Positions 7,057 through 16,075 of a DNA stretch of 64,000 nucleotides are shown here, one piece after another. Made by a program: the position numbers and the translations under genes. Source of the DNA: Kibdelosporangium persicum (lineage in GTDB: Bacteria > Actinomycetota > Actinomycetes > Mycobacteriales > Pseudonocardiaceae); NCBI RefSeq assembly GCF_013280595.1, contig NZ_JAAATY010000039.1:21263-85262 (forward strand), written 5' to 3'. The notes beneath the pieces are model-generated. The model worked only from the letters and a program-made list of their open reading frames with translations. It ran no database searches and was not told where the DNA came from. The first letter of the stretch is position 1, and the number at the start of each line of letters is the position of its first letter.

Positions 7057-8780
7057 CACGTGATGAGGGCGTACTGGATTTCGCTGTCCGGTCGGTACGG
7101 CTGTGGTTGGCGAGTGCTGTCGCGACAGGGATCGGCGTGGTGGTGACGCGCTTGGTGCAGGCGTACGCCGTGGCTGTCCTGATCGCCGCTCCGCTGACAG
7201 GTCGTCCATGGGACACAGCGCTGTGGGGATTGTGGCTGGCGGGGGGAATGGTCGTGGCCCGTGCGGTTCTGTTGTGGGTCGGCGAATCGGTCGCCCAGAC
7301 AGCAGGACACCGTGTCACCGCGGGTGTACGGCGGCGGTTGCTGGACCATTTACTGGTGCTTGGTCCGTCCTCTGTGGCCACTCGATCAAGTGGAAAGCTG
7401 GCCGCGACACTGACCGAGGGCGGCGCGGCGTTGGAAACCGCGGTGGTACGCGGCGGACCGGGCCGGCTGTTGTCCTGGGCCGGACCGCTGTCGGCGGCGC
7501 TGGCAGTCGGGATCGTCGATCCGCTCAGTGGCGCCGCGATCGCCCTCGCGCTCGTGGTCGCGCAGACCGTGGGTCCACTGTGGAACAAGATCGGACGGAA
7601 GGGGCACGCTCAGGTCTTCGCCGACATAGCCGCGATGGACGCCGGATTCGTCGAAGCCGTTCAGGGAATGCCCACGGCCAAAGCGTTCGGGGCGACCGGC
7701 CGGGTCCGCAACCGGCTGGCGGCCCAAGCCGAACGGGTCCGGCTGGCGAGCATGCGCGTGCTCAACGCCTTGTTCACCCAGATGCTGGTGTCCCGGTGGG
7801 CGATCGCCGCGGCCTGTGCTGTTGTGGTGATACGAGTGGGTTTTCTCGCCGCTGACGGCCGGATCTCCGTGGTGGCGGCGCTGACTGTCGTGCTGATCAC
7901 GCTGGTCGCGTTCACGCCGATCGACGAGGCGGCCAAGTACCGGCACGCGAGCATGAGTGCGCCGATGGTCGCCGCCGAACTGGACGCCTTCCTGGCCGAA
8001 CGACCAGTGGTGCCGGATCCGGAGAACGGAAGGAAGCTGACCACCTTGCCGACGCGGATCGCCGTGGAGGAGGTGTCGTTCCGATACCCCGGCCGGGACG
8101 AGGACGCTCTGTCCGAGGTGAGCCTCGAACTTCGTCCCGGACGTGTCGTCGGACTGGTCGGTGCGTCCGGTTCGGGCAAGAGCACCCTGGTGTCGCTGCT
8201 GCTGCGGCTGCTCGATCCGACGTCCGGCCGGATCACTGTGGACGGTCACGACCTGCGCGAGCTGTCGCAAAGCCATTGGTGGCGGCACGTCGCGGTGGTC
8301 AGTCAGGACACGCACCTGTTCCCGGGAACATTGCGTGAGAACATCGCATTGGGTCGGCCGGACGCGTCGCTTGACCAGATCGAGGCCGCCGCTGCCGCCG
8401 CCGGGCTGGCCGCGGAGATCGGTGCCATGCCGGACGGCTACGAGACCACGGTCTCCGAGCGCGGGACCAGCTTGTCCGGTGGGCAGCGGCAACGGATCGC
8501 GATCGCCCGGGCTCTGCTGGCCGATCCCGCCGTGCTGATTCTTGACGAGGCGACCGCCGCGCTCGACGGCAGAACCGAGCAGACAGTGCAGGCCGCCATC
8601 GCCCGTCACGCGCGCGACCGGGCCGTTCTTGTTGTGGCCCACCGGATGTCGACGGTTCGTGACGCCGACGAGATCGTGGTCCTCGACAACGGCAGGGTCG
8701 TCGAACGCGGCAGCCATGAGGCACTGATGTCCAGTGCCGGTACCTATCACCGTCTTGTCCACTCTGGAGTGACCCAGTGA
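7053..8780 (+). CDS. ABC transporter, fused permease-ATPase half-transporter (first of pair)
   Basis: 575 aa. The N-terminal ~330 residues are an exporter-type membrane domain; the C-terminal ATPase has Walker A GASGSGKST, Q-loop VVSQDTHLF, signature LSGGQRQRI, Walker B VLILDEATA and a switch His in VAHRMST. It overlaps the upstream MFS gene and the next half-transporter by 4 nt each, so the two ABC proteins probably form a heterodimer in the membrane. By architecture and order it resembles YbtP/IrtA-type metallophore transporters. Confidence 0.88.
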   Translation: MTRDEGVLDFAVRSVRLWLASAVATGIGVVVTRLVQAYAVAVLIAAPLTGRPWDTALWGLWLAGGMVVARAVLLWVGESVAQTAGHRVTAGVRRRLLDHLLVLGPSSVATRSSGKLAATLTEGGAALETAVVRGGPGRLLSWAGPLSAALAVGIVDPLSGAAIALALVVAQTVGPLWNKIGRKGHAQVFADIAAMDAGFVEAVQGMPTAKAFGATGRVRNRLAAQAERVRLASMRVLNALFTQMLVSRWAIAAACAVVVIRVGFLAADGRISVVAALTVVLITLVAFTPIDEAAKYRHASMSAPMVAAELDAFLAERPVVPDPENGRKLTTLPTRIAVEEVSFRYPGRDEDALSEVSLELRPGRVVGLVGASGSGKSTLVSLLLRLLDPTSGRITVDGHDLRELSQSHWWRHVAVVSQDTHLFPGTLRENIALGRPDASLDQIEAAAAAAGLAAEIGAMPDGYETTVSERGTSLSGGQRQRIAIARALLADPAVLILDEATAALDGRTEQTVQAAIARHARDRAVLVVAHRMSTVRDADEIVVLDNGRVVERGSHEALMSSAGTYHRLVHSGVTQ

Positions 8781-10516
8781 CCGAACCTGTGACGAAGTCA
8801 GGAACCCTTCGGACGGAACGGCCGTTGTGGCGGCTGTTGCCGTACATGGCATCCCGGCCGGGCGTGCTCTGTCTTGTTGTCCTTTCCGGACTGCTCTACT
8901 ACGCGACCATTGTCGTTCTGCCGGCGTTGACCGCATACCTTTTCGCCACGCTCGTGACCGCGCGTGGCGGAGCGGAAGGCGCACTCATGACGGCGATCGT
9001 CGTCGCTGTGGCCGTGGTCGGCCTTGCCCAGTGGTGGCAGGCGAGTATCGGCCATGACTGGGCTTACCGACTGCTCAAAGTACTGCGGATACGTATCGTC
9101 GACGGCATCGCACGTGCCACTCCAGGCAGGCTGCTCGGCAGGCGGACCGGCGAGTTGGCGGAGATCGCGAAGAACGACGTCTCGGCCACGGAGTTGTTCT
9201 TCGCGCACACCGCTGGCGACTATGTCGGCGCGGTCGTGGTCTCTGTCGGATCGTTGGTGGCCGTGGCTGTGCTCAGCCCACCGTCCGCGCTGGTACTGGC
9301 GTTGCTGATGGTTCTGGTCGCGGTGGTGCCCGTCGTGCTGGCACGCCGGGCTGCTCAGCAGGGACAGGCTGTGCGTACGGCGGCTGGCGCGGTGGCCGCC
9401 GAGACAATGGATGTCATTCAGGGCATCCGGGAACTCGCATTGGCTCGGCGCGGGCGTGACTACGCTGACCGTGTGCTTGCTGGAGGTGACGCGCTAGGCG
9501 TGCAGTATCGCCGATACGCACGCCGGGCCGGCGCCGAGTTGGTCACCACGGAACTGTTGCTGGGCCTCGGATTGCTCGTGCTGGCCACCGTGGCCGTCGC
9601 CGACGAGGTGGCCGTGCAGTGGTTGCCGGTGTTGATCGTGCTCGGTACCGCCGCGTTGGCGCCGATCGCCACCGTTTCGGCCACCGCACGCACCCTCGGC
9701 GACGTGCGTGCCGTCGCGGCCCGGGTGCTTGCCATCGTCGACTACCCGGCTCACGTCGCCGAGCCCGAATCGCCCCGCCCGATGCGTCCGGTGATCCCCG
9801 ACGTCGAGTTCTCCGATGTCCGCTTCGGCTACACCACTGAGGTGCTCAGCGGGGTGTCGTTCCGCATCGAGCAGGGCGAGACCGTCGCGCTGGTCGGGCG
9901 TTCCGGCGCGGGCAAGACGACGTGCGCCCATCTGCTGCTGCGGTTCTGGGACGTCAACGGAGGTGCTGTGCGTATCGGCGGTGTCGACGTACGCGACCTG
10001 ACCAACGAAGACCTGCGCCGCTACGTTTCCCTTGTCCCGCAGGATGTCTTCCTGTTCGACGACTCGATCGCCGGCAACATCCGGCTCGGCCGGCCGGACG
10101 CGACCGACGCCGAGGTCGCCGAAGCCGCACGGCTCGCAGGCGCGCACGAGTTCGTCCAAGCGTTGCCGGAGGGCTATGACACCAACTGCGGTGAGCGCGG
10201 CGCACTGCTGTCCGGCGGGCAACGCCAGCGCATCGCCATCGCGCGGGCGTTGCTGACCCGGGCACCCGTGCTGGTCATGGACGAGGCAGTGTCTGGTTTG
10301 GACACCGAAAGCGAACGGGCGCTGCACGAAGGCCTGGACGCCGCACGCGGATCGCGCACGACGCTGGTGATCGCCCACCGGCTGTCCACCATACGGCGTG
10401 CCGACAAGGTTGTCGTCCTCGACGGCGGCACCGTGGTGGCCCAGGGAACGCACGAGGAACTCGTGACGGGCGACGCCGGTTACCGGGATCTGCTGGCTCG
10501 CCAGGATCGTGTGTGA
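8777..10516 (+). CDS. ABC transporter, fused permease-ATPase half-transporter (second of pair)
   Basis: 579 aa, GTG start overlapping the previous stop. It has a six-helix exporter-type membrane domain followed by an ATPase with Walker A GRSGAGKTT, signature LLSGGQRQRI and Walker B VLVMDEAVSGLD. Here the usual DEAT is DEAV, but the catalytic Glu is retained. A switch His is present in IAHRLST. Partner of the preceding protein and last gene of the tetR-controlled operon. Direction of transport is not certain: this fold usually exports, although YbtPQ and IrtAB import. Confidence 0.88.
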   Translation: MTEPVTKSGTLRTERPLWRLLPYMASRPGVLCLVVLSGLLYYATIVVLPALTAYLFATLVTARGGAEGALMTAIVVAVAVVGLAQWWQASIGHDWAYRLLKVLRIRIVDGIARATPGRLLGRRTGELAEIAKNDVSATELFFAHTAGDYVGAVVVSVGSLVAVAVLSPPSALVLALLMVLVAVVPVVLARRAAQQGQAVRTAAGAVAAETMDVIQGIRELALARRGRDYADRVLAGGDALGVQYRRYARRAGAELVTTELLLGLGLLVLATVAVADEVAVQWLPVLIVLGTAALAPIATVSATARTLGDVRAVAARVLAIVDYPAHVAEPESPRPMRPVIPDVEFSDVRFGYTTEVLSGVSFRIEQGETVALVGRSGAGKTTCAHLLLRFWDVNGGAVRIGGVDVRDLTNEDLRRYVSLVPQDVFLFDDSIAGNIRLGRPDATDAEVAEAARLAGAHEFVQALPEGYDTNCGERGALLSGGQRQRIAIARALLTRAPVLVMDEAVSGLDTESERALHEGLDAARGSRTTLVIAHRLSTIRRADKVVVLDGGTVVAQGTHEELVTGDAGYRDLLARQDRV

Positions 10517-10525
10517 AGGCGACGG

Positions 10526-11182
10526 CTATTTGCCGGAGGGCGTGATGAGGGCGGTTTCGTAGGCGACGATGACGAGTTGGGCGCGGTCGCGGGCCTGGAG
10601 TTTGGCGAGCAGGCGGCTGACGTGGGTCTTGACGGTGGCGACGCCGACGTGCAGGTGCTGGGCGATCTCGGTGTTGGACAGGCCGCGGGCGATCAGGGCG
10701 AGGACCTCGCGCTCGCGGTCGGTCACGCCGTCGAGGTCGCGGGCGGTGATGTTGGCGGGTTCCGGGCGGCTGGTGAACTCGGCGATCAGCCGCCGGGTGA
10801 CGGTGGGCGCGAGCAGGCTTTCCCCCGCGGCGATGACACGGATGGCGGACAGCAGGTCGGCGGGCGGGGTGTCCTTCAGCAGGAATCCGCTGGCGCCCGC
10901 GCGCAGCGCGCCGTAGACGTACGAATCCAGGTCGAACGTGGTGAGCATGAGCACCCGCGTGTCCGTGGACGCGCAGATCTGCCGGGTCGCCTCGATGCCG
11001 TCCATTTCGGGCATGCGGACGTCCATCAGCACCACGTCCGGCTGCTCGCGGCGGACGACCTCGATCGCCTCGGCGCCGGTGCCCGCCTCGCCGACGGTCC
11101 GCAGACCGTCCGCGGTGTCGATCAGCATCCGGAAGCTGCCGCGCAGCAGCGCCTGATCGTCGGCGACGACAACACGGATCAC
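10526..11182 (-). CDS. Two-component response regulator, NarL/FixJ (LuxR-type) family
   Basis: 218 aa from a GTG start with GGAG upstream. The receiver domain has ADDQALLR, phosphoacceptor Asp in DVVLMDVRMPEMDG, and the conserved Thr and Lys (MLTTFD, FLLKDTPP). The C-terminal LuxR HTH is LTDREREVLALIARGLSNTEIAQHLHVGVATVKTH in outline (first residues VTDRERE). It lies 48 bp downstream of a cognate histidine kinase on the same strand. Targets are unknown; the divergent neighbour is the glycine-riboswitch glyA operon and the convergent neighbour is the ABC operon. Confidence 0.92.
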   Translation of the reverse strand: MIRVVVADDQALLRGSFRMLIDTADGLRTVGEAGTGAEAIEVVRREQPDVVLMDVRMPEMDGIEATRQICASTDTRVLMLTTFDLDSYVYGALRAGASGFLLKDTPPADLLSAIRVIAAGESLLAPTVTRRLIAEFTSRPEPANITARDLDGVTDREREVLALIARGLSNTEIAQHLHVGVATVKTHVSRLLAKLQARDRAQLVIVAYETALITPSGK

Positions 11183-11230
11183 GAATGCACTCCTGGGACA
11201 GTCACGGGCTGTAGGGACGGACGTGAGCGG

Positions 11231-12430
11231 TCATGACGCCTCCGCGGTGTACGGGAGGCTGGCGGAGACGGCGAAGCCGCCCGTCGGTAAAGGCCCTGCG
11301 GAGAACTCGCCGCCGTACATCATGACGCGTTCGCGCATGCCGATGAGGCCATGGCCGGACCCCGGTGTGCCGCCAGGCCCGGAGTCGACCACGGTGATGC
11401 GGACCTCCTGGCCGGACGTGGTCACTGTGACCGTGCACGGCACGGGACCCGCATGCTTCACGACGTTGGTGAGGGCTTCCTGAACGATTCGGTACACCGA
11501 CATCTCCACGCCGGACGGCAGGGAGACGGCAGGGGCGGTCATGGTCACGGCGACACCGGCGCTGCGTGCGCGTTCGGCGAGCTCGGGCAGGCCGGACAGG
11601 CCCGGCGCGGGCGCCAATTCGGGACTGTCGGACCGCAGGACGCCGAGCATCCTGCGCATGTCGTTGAGCGTGTTGCGGCTGGTCGACTCGATGACACGTA
11701 AAGCGTCCCGTGCCTCCTCGGGGCGTTGGTCGGCGACGTGGTTGGCGATCCCGGCCTTCACCGCGATCAGGCTCATGCTGTGCGCGACGATGTCGTGCAG
11801 CTCCCGGGCGATCCGCAGCCGTTCGTCGTTGACCATGGACTCGGCCAGTTGCCGGGCGGACGTCGCCGCGTACGACCGACGGGCCCAGATCCATCGTCCG
11901 AGCGCCCAGGCCGTGACCATGACCATGGTGACGAGTACGAGGATGTCCCGAGGCAGATCCGAGAACGACTGTTCGGTGAAGATCGCCGTCGAAACCGACG
12001 CGACCGCGGTGCACGCCAGCGCGGCCACCAGGGACACCACGGGTCCGCGGTTGGTGGCGGACAGGACGTAGAGCACCGCCGCGGCGGGGATCCACGGCTC
12101 GCGGGTGGCGCTGAAGAACGTCGCCAGCATCGATCCGAGCAGCGCCACCGCGAACATCGGCACCGGCCACAGGCGCCGGACGGCCACCGGGACGGTGGCC
12201 ACGGCCGAGATCAGCCAGCCGAACCACAGCGGCCCGGCGAACGGCGGCTGGCTGTCGTCGACGACCGACAGGAACGAGATGTGCACGGCCAACAGCACCG
12301 CCGCGGCCACGGTGTCGACGGCGACGAGCTCCCACAGCTTCAGCCTGCGGGCGAGGAAGGGACGTTGGCCGGGCATGCACTCAACGTTATCCGAGCTGGT
12401 CAGGGCGGACATCCGACCACGGTCCCTCAT
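11231..12430 (-). CDS. Two-component sensor histidine kinase (HisKA_3 type)
   Basis: Up to 399 aa. About five hydrophobic segments (residues ~35-165) form the sensor region. The dimerisation/phosphoacceptor motif is RIARELHDIVAHSM, and the ATPase part has EALTNVVKHAG and a GSGHGLIGMRERV G-box. This is the usual partner of NarL-type regulators. Start choice is uncertain: ATG 12430, 12412 and 12376 are all possible, and 12376 (MPGQRPF) gives the most natural N-terminus. It is divergent from glyA, whose promoter begins ~40 bp away. Confidence 0.87.
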   Translation of the reverse strand: MRDRGRMSALTSSDNVECMPGQRPFLARRLKLWELVAVDTVAAAVLLAVHISFLSVVDDSQPPFAGPLWFGWLISAVATVPVAVRRLWPVPMFAVALLGSMLATFFSATREPWIPAAAVLYVLSATNRGPVVSLVAALACTAVASVSTAIFTEQSFSDLPRDILVLVTMVMVTAWALGRWIWARRSYAATSARQLAESMVNDERLRIARELHDIVAHSMSLIAVKAGIANHVADQRPEEARDALRVIESTSRNTLNDMRRMLGVLRSDSPELAPAPGLSGLPELAERARSAGVAVTMTAPAVSLPSGVEMSVYRIVQEALTNVVKHAGPVPCTVTVTTSGQEVRITVVDSGPGGTPGSGHGLIGMRERVMMYGGEFSAGPLPTGGFAVSASLPYTAEAS

Positions 12431-12466
12431 TCTCGCGGTGGACTCGGACTACAGTCTCAGCGTAGG

Positions 12467-12495
12467 TTGACCGCAGTCAGTGCCAACTTCATATG
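12467..12495 (+). promoter_or_regulatory. Putative promoter of the riboswitch-glyA-sdaA transcript
   Basis: TTGACC (12467-12472), a 17-bp spacer and CATATG (12490-12495) give a reasonable SigA-type -35 and a weak -10. The position is right: transcription would begin just upstream of the glycine aptamers. Confidence 0.45.
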
Positions 12496-12499
12496 GGCC

Positions 12500-12690
12500 G
12501 CCACGAGCCGCGGCGGGAGAGTCTCCGCCGTCCCGGCGGGGCACCGAAGGAGCAAGCCTCCCCGCAATCTCTCAGGTACCAGCTACCGCCCCGGCCAGGC
12601 CACTCTGGAAAGAAGGCGCGAGCCTCGCCAACGGTGAAAGCCGCTTCCACGAGCGGTGAAGCTCTCAGGCACCCAGGACAGAGGGGGAGT
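12500..12690 (+). promoter_or_regulatory. Tandem glycine riboswitch (two aptamers)
   Basis: Two consecutive glycine-aptamer units are visible. Aptamer 1 (~12505-12612) has CGGGAGAG, GGGGCACCGAAGGAGCAAG, AATCTCTCAGGTACC and the closing CTCTGGAAAG. Aptamer 2 (~12614-12690) has GGTGAAAGCCGC, GGTGAAGCTCTCAGGCACC and GGACAGAGGGG. These are the conserved blocks of the glycine (gcvT) class. The glyA ribosome site GAGGAGG (12701-12707) and ATG follow at once, so control could be at translation initiation. A glycine-responsive ON switch would drive glycine-to-serine-to-pyruvate disposal. Confidence 0.9.
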
Positions 12691-12716
12691 TCCCGACGAC
12701 GAGGAGGAGCTCCCGG

Positions 12717-13958
12717 ATGCTCGACGCCGAACTGTCCACAGTAGACCCCGAGGTGGCCGGGGCGCTCGCCGCCGAGCTGGCCCGCCAGCGCGGGACGCTG
12801 GAAATGATCGCCTCGGAGAACTTCGCGCCCCAGGCCGTGCTGGAAGCGCAGGGCTCGGTGCTGACCAACAAGTACGCCGAGGGCTACCCCGGCCGTCGCT
12901 ACTACGGCGGCTGTGAACACGTCGACGTCGTCGAGCAGCTGGCCGTCGACCGGGTGAAGGACCTCTTCCACGCCGAGCACGCGAACGTCCAGCCGCACTC
13001 CGGCGCCCAGGCGAACGCGGCGGCGATGTTCGCCCTGCTCGAACCGGGCGACACGATCCTCGGCCTGGACCTCGCGCACGGCGGGCACCTCACGCACGGC
13101 ATGCGGATCAACTTCTCCGGCCGCCTCTACAACGTCGTGGCCTACCACGTGGACAAGGACACCGGCCTGGTCGACATGGCCGAGGTCGAGCAGTTGGCGC
13201 GGCACCACCGGCCGAAGCTGATCGTCGCGGGCTGGTCGGCCTATCCGCGCCGGTTGGACTTCGCGAAGTTCCGGGAGATCGCCGACGCCACCGGCGCCAA
13301 GCTGATGGTCGACATGGCTCACTTCGCCGGCCTGGTAGCGGCCGGCCTGCACCCCAACCCGGTGCCGTTCGCCGACGTCGTCACCACGACCACGCACAAG
13401 ACGCTGGGCGGCCCGCGCGGCGGCGTCATCCTGAGCGGCAAGGACCTGGCCAAGAAGATCAACTCGTCGGTGTTCCCCGGCCAGCAGGGCGGGCCGTTGG
13501 AGCACGTCATCGCGGCCAAGGCGGTGGCCTTCAGGATCGCGGCCACCGAGGAGTTCCGGGAACGCCAGCAGCGCACCCTCGCCGGAGCACGCATCCTGGC
13601 CGAGCGCTTGCTCGATGCGGGCCTGAACGTGCTCACCGGCGGCACGGACGTGCACCTGGTGCTCGTCGACCTGCGCGAGTCCGCACTGGACGGGCAGCAG
13701 GCCGAGGATCTGCTGCACAGCGTGGGAATCACGGTCAACCGTAACGCCGTGCCGTTCGACCCGCGGCCGCCGATGGTCACCTCCGGCCTGCGGATCGGCA
13801 CCGCGGCCCTGGCCACCAGGGGCTTCGGCGCGGCGGAGTTCACCGAGGTTTCCGACGTGATAGCCGAGGTACTCCAGCCAGGAGCCGACCTCGCCGAGGC
13901 ACGCGCCCGTGTCGAGGCGCTGGCCGGCAAACACCCGCTCTACCCTGGCCTGTCATGA
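12717..13958 (+). CDS. glyA: Serine hydroxymethyltransferase
   Basis: 413 aa, ATG behind GAGGAGGAG. PLP-dependent fold-type I enzyme with [17 protein letters not shown] near residue 51, [21 protein letters not shown] and the PLP-lysine K228 in [14 protein letters not shown]. It interconverts glycine and serine using tetrahydrofolate in the cytosol. Directly downstream of the glycine riboswitch and overlapping sdaA by 4 nt, it should act here mainly in glycine catabolism to serine. Actinomycetes often carry a second glyA; this copy may be the dedicated catabolic one (inference). Confidence 0.95.
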   Translation: MLDAELSTVDPEVAGALAAELARQRGTLEMIASENFAPQAVLEAQGSVLTNKYAEGYPGRRYYGGCEHVDVVEQLAVDRVKDLFHAEHANVQPHSGAQANAAAMFALLEPGDTILGLDLAHGGHLTHGMRINFSGRLYNVVAYHVDKDTGLVDMAEVEQLARHHRPKLIVAGWSAYPRRLDFAKFREIADATGAKLMVDMAHFAGLVAAGLHPNPVPFADVVTTTTHKTLGGPRGGVILSGKDLAKKINSSVFPGQQGGPLEHVIAAKAVAFRIAATEEFRERQQRTLAGARILAERLLDAGLNVLTGGTDVHLVLVDLRESALDGQQAEDLLHSVGITVNRNAVPFDPRPPMVTSGLRIGTAALATRGFGAAEFTEVSDVIAEVLQPGADLAEARARVEALAGKHPLYPGLS

Positions 13959-15328
13959 CCATCAGCGTTTTCGACCTGTTCAGCATCGGGATCGGGCCGT
14001 CCAGCTCACACACGGTCGGCCCGATGCGCGCGGCGCGCACGTTCGCCGCGGGGTTGGCTGAGCACGGTCTGATCGAGCACACCGAGACCGTGCACGCCGA
14101 GCTGTTCGGATCTCTCGGCGCGACCGGTCACGGCCACGGCAGCCCGAAAGCCGTTCTGCTCGGGCTGGAGGGGGAACGTCCCGAGGACGTGGACACCGAT
14201 ACGGTCGACGCGCGCGTCGCGGCGATCCGCGACCGGCGGCGGCTGAAGTTGCTGGGACAAAAGGAGATCACCTTCGACGAGGACGCCGATCTGGTGATGC
14301 ACCGGCGTAAGTCGCTGCCCGCGCACCCGAACGGGATGAAGTTCACCGCGGTGAACGCCCAGGGCGAGGAAATCGCGGCGCGCACGTACTACTCGGTCGG
14401 CGGCGGGTTTGTCGTGGACGCCGAAACCACCGGCGAGCTGCGGATCGTGCCCGACACGACCGCCGTGCGCCACCCGTTCAGGACCGGCGCGGAGCTGCTT
14501 GACCACTGCGCGGCGACCGGACTGCCGATCAGCCAGGTGATGCTGGCCAACGAGCTGTCCTGGCGCACCGAGGACGAGGTCAGGACCGGCCTGCTGAAAA
14601 TCTGGGACGTCATGCGGGAGTGCGTCCGCAACGGGTGCAGCAGGGAGGGAACGCTGCCCGGCGGCCTGAAGGTGCCGAGGCGCGCGAAAGCCTTGTACGA
14701 CAAGCTCATCCACGAGGACGGCGCGCAGGACCCGTTGCACGCGATGGACTGGATCAGCCTGTACGCGTTGGCGGTGAACGAGGAGAACGCGTCCGGCGGC
14801 CGCGTCGTCACCGCTCCGACCAACGGCGCCGCGGGCATCATCCCGGCCGTGCTGCACTACTACGTGCGGTTCGTGCCGCACGCGGACGCCGACGGTGTCG
14901 TGAGATTCCTGCTGACGGCCGGGGCGATCGGCGTGATCCTCAAGGAGACCGGCTCGATCTCCGGGGCCGAGGTCGGCTGCCAGGGTGAGGTCGGGTCGGC
15001 CTGCGCGATGGCCGCGGCCGGGCTCGCCGAGGTGCTCGGCGGCAGCCCGCAGCAGGCCGAGAACGCCGCCGAGATCGGGCTGGAGCACCACCTGGGCCTG
15101 ACCTGCGACCCGGTCGGCGGGCTGGTGCAGATCCCGTGCATCGAACGGAACGCGGTCGGCTCGACCAAGGCCGTGCACGCCGCCCGGATCGCACTGCGTG
15201 GCGACGGTTCGCACATCGTCCCGCTGGACAAGGCGATCAAGACGATGCGCGAGACCGGCGCGGACATGAGCACCAAGTACAAGGAGACCGCGCGTGGTGG
15301 CCTGGCACTCAACGTGATCGAATGCTGA
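13955..15328 (+). CDS. sdaA: L-serine ammonia-lyase (serine dehydratase), single-chain iron-sulfur type
   Basis: 457 aa. The N-terminal beta part begins [21 protein letters not shown], and the C-terminal alpha part has [20 protein letters not shown], whose Cys residues ligate the [4Fe-4S] cluster, and [16 protein letters not shown]. It deaminates L-serine to pyruvate and ammonium. The ATGA overlap with glyA shows translational coupling, so the riboswitch operon makes a complete glycine-to-pyruvate route. Confidence 0.94.
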   Translation: MTISVFDLFSIGIGPSSSHTVGPMRAARTFAAGLAEHGLIEHTETVHAELFGSLGATGHGHGSPKAVLLGLEGERPEDVDTDTVDARVAAIRDRRRLKLLGQKEITFDEDADLVMHRRKSLPAHPNGMKFTAVNAQGEEIAARTYYSVGGGFVVDAETTGELRIVPDTTAVRHPFRTGAELLDHCAATGLPISQVMLANELSWRTEDEVRTGLLKIWDVMRECVRNGCSREGTLPGGLKVPRRAKALYDKLIHEDGAQDPLHAMDWISLYALAVNEENASGGRVVTAPTNGAAGIIPAVLHYYVRFVPHADADGVVRFLLTAGAIGVILKETGSISGAEVGCQGEVGSACAMAAAGLAEVLGGSPQQAENAAEIGLEHHLGLTCDPVGGLVQIPCIERNAVGSTKAVHAARIALRGDGSHIVPLDKAIKTMRETGADMSTKYKETARGGLALNVIEC

Positions 15329-15346
15329 GTGCCTACACTTCCCGCT

Positions 15347-16075
15347 GTGACCGATTCGGACGTTTCGACACTGGCCAGCGCGGACGACGCGCTGTTCCGC
15401 CCGGTCCGGACCGGCAACGCGTTCGAGGAGACGGTGGAACGCCTGCTCCAGGCCATCCGGCTGGGCGTGGCCGGGCCGGGGGAGCGGCTGCCCGCCGAGC
15501 GTGACCTGGCGACCCGGTTGAACATCAGCCGGGTCACCCTGCGTGAGGCCATCCGCGCGTTACAGGAAGCCGGGTACGTCGAGTCCAGGCGCGGCCGGTA
15601 CGGCGGCACGTTCGTCAACGAGACGCTCCCGGCCGCCAAACCCGCAGGCCGCCAGGTCACGGCCGCGGAGCTGGAAGACGTGCTGACCATGCGCCGGGTG
15701 CTCGAAGTCGGCGCGGCCGAAGCGGCAGCGGGCCGGTCGCTGACCGAGGCGGACAGCGCCTACCTGCGGGATCAGCTGACCGAGGCGCGGACCCACGACC
15801 TGTCGGAGTACCGCCGCAAGGACTCCCGGCTGCACCTGGCGATCGCCGAGGTGGCCGCGTCGCCCACGCTGACCTCGGCGGTGGCCGACGTGCGGGTCCG
15901 GCTGAACGAACTGCTCGGCGCGATCCCGTTGCTGCCGACCAACATCGAGCACTCGAACTCGCAGCACGCGGCGATCGTCGACTACATCCTCGCCGGGGAC
16001 GTGGCCGGCGCGAGGGACACGATGGCCGAGCACCTCGACGGCACCGCGTCCCTGCTGCGCGGATTCCTGTCCTAG
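15347..16075 (+). CDS. FadR-type GntR family transcriptional regulator
   Basis: 242 aa from GTG 15347. The site TACACT (15334-15339) lies 7 nt upstream and would make a leaderless transcript; a longer start at GTG 15329 is possible. N-terminal winged helix: GERLPAERDLATRLNISRVTLREA and GYVESRRGRYGGTFV. The C-terminal helical FCD domain binds an effector, with a likely metal/ligand set in RRVLEV, DSRLHLAIAE and HAAIVDYI. It follows sdaA by 18 nt and may regulate serine/glycine or adjacent genes; the target is unknown. Confidence 0.87.
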   Translation: MTDSDVSTLASADDALFRPVRTGNAFEETVERLLQAIRLGVAGPGERLPAERDLATRLNISRVTLREAIRALQEAGYVESRRGRYGGTFVNETLPAAKPAGRQVTAAELEDVLTMRRVLEVGAAEAAAGRSLTEADSAYLRDQLTEARTHDLSEYRRKDSRLHLAIAEVAASPTLTSAVADVRVRLNELLGAIPLLPTNIEHSNSQHAAIVDYILAGDVAGARDTMAEHLDGTASLLRGFLS

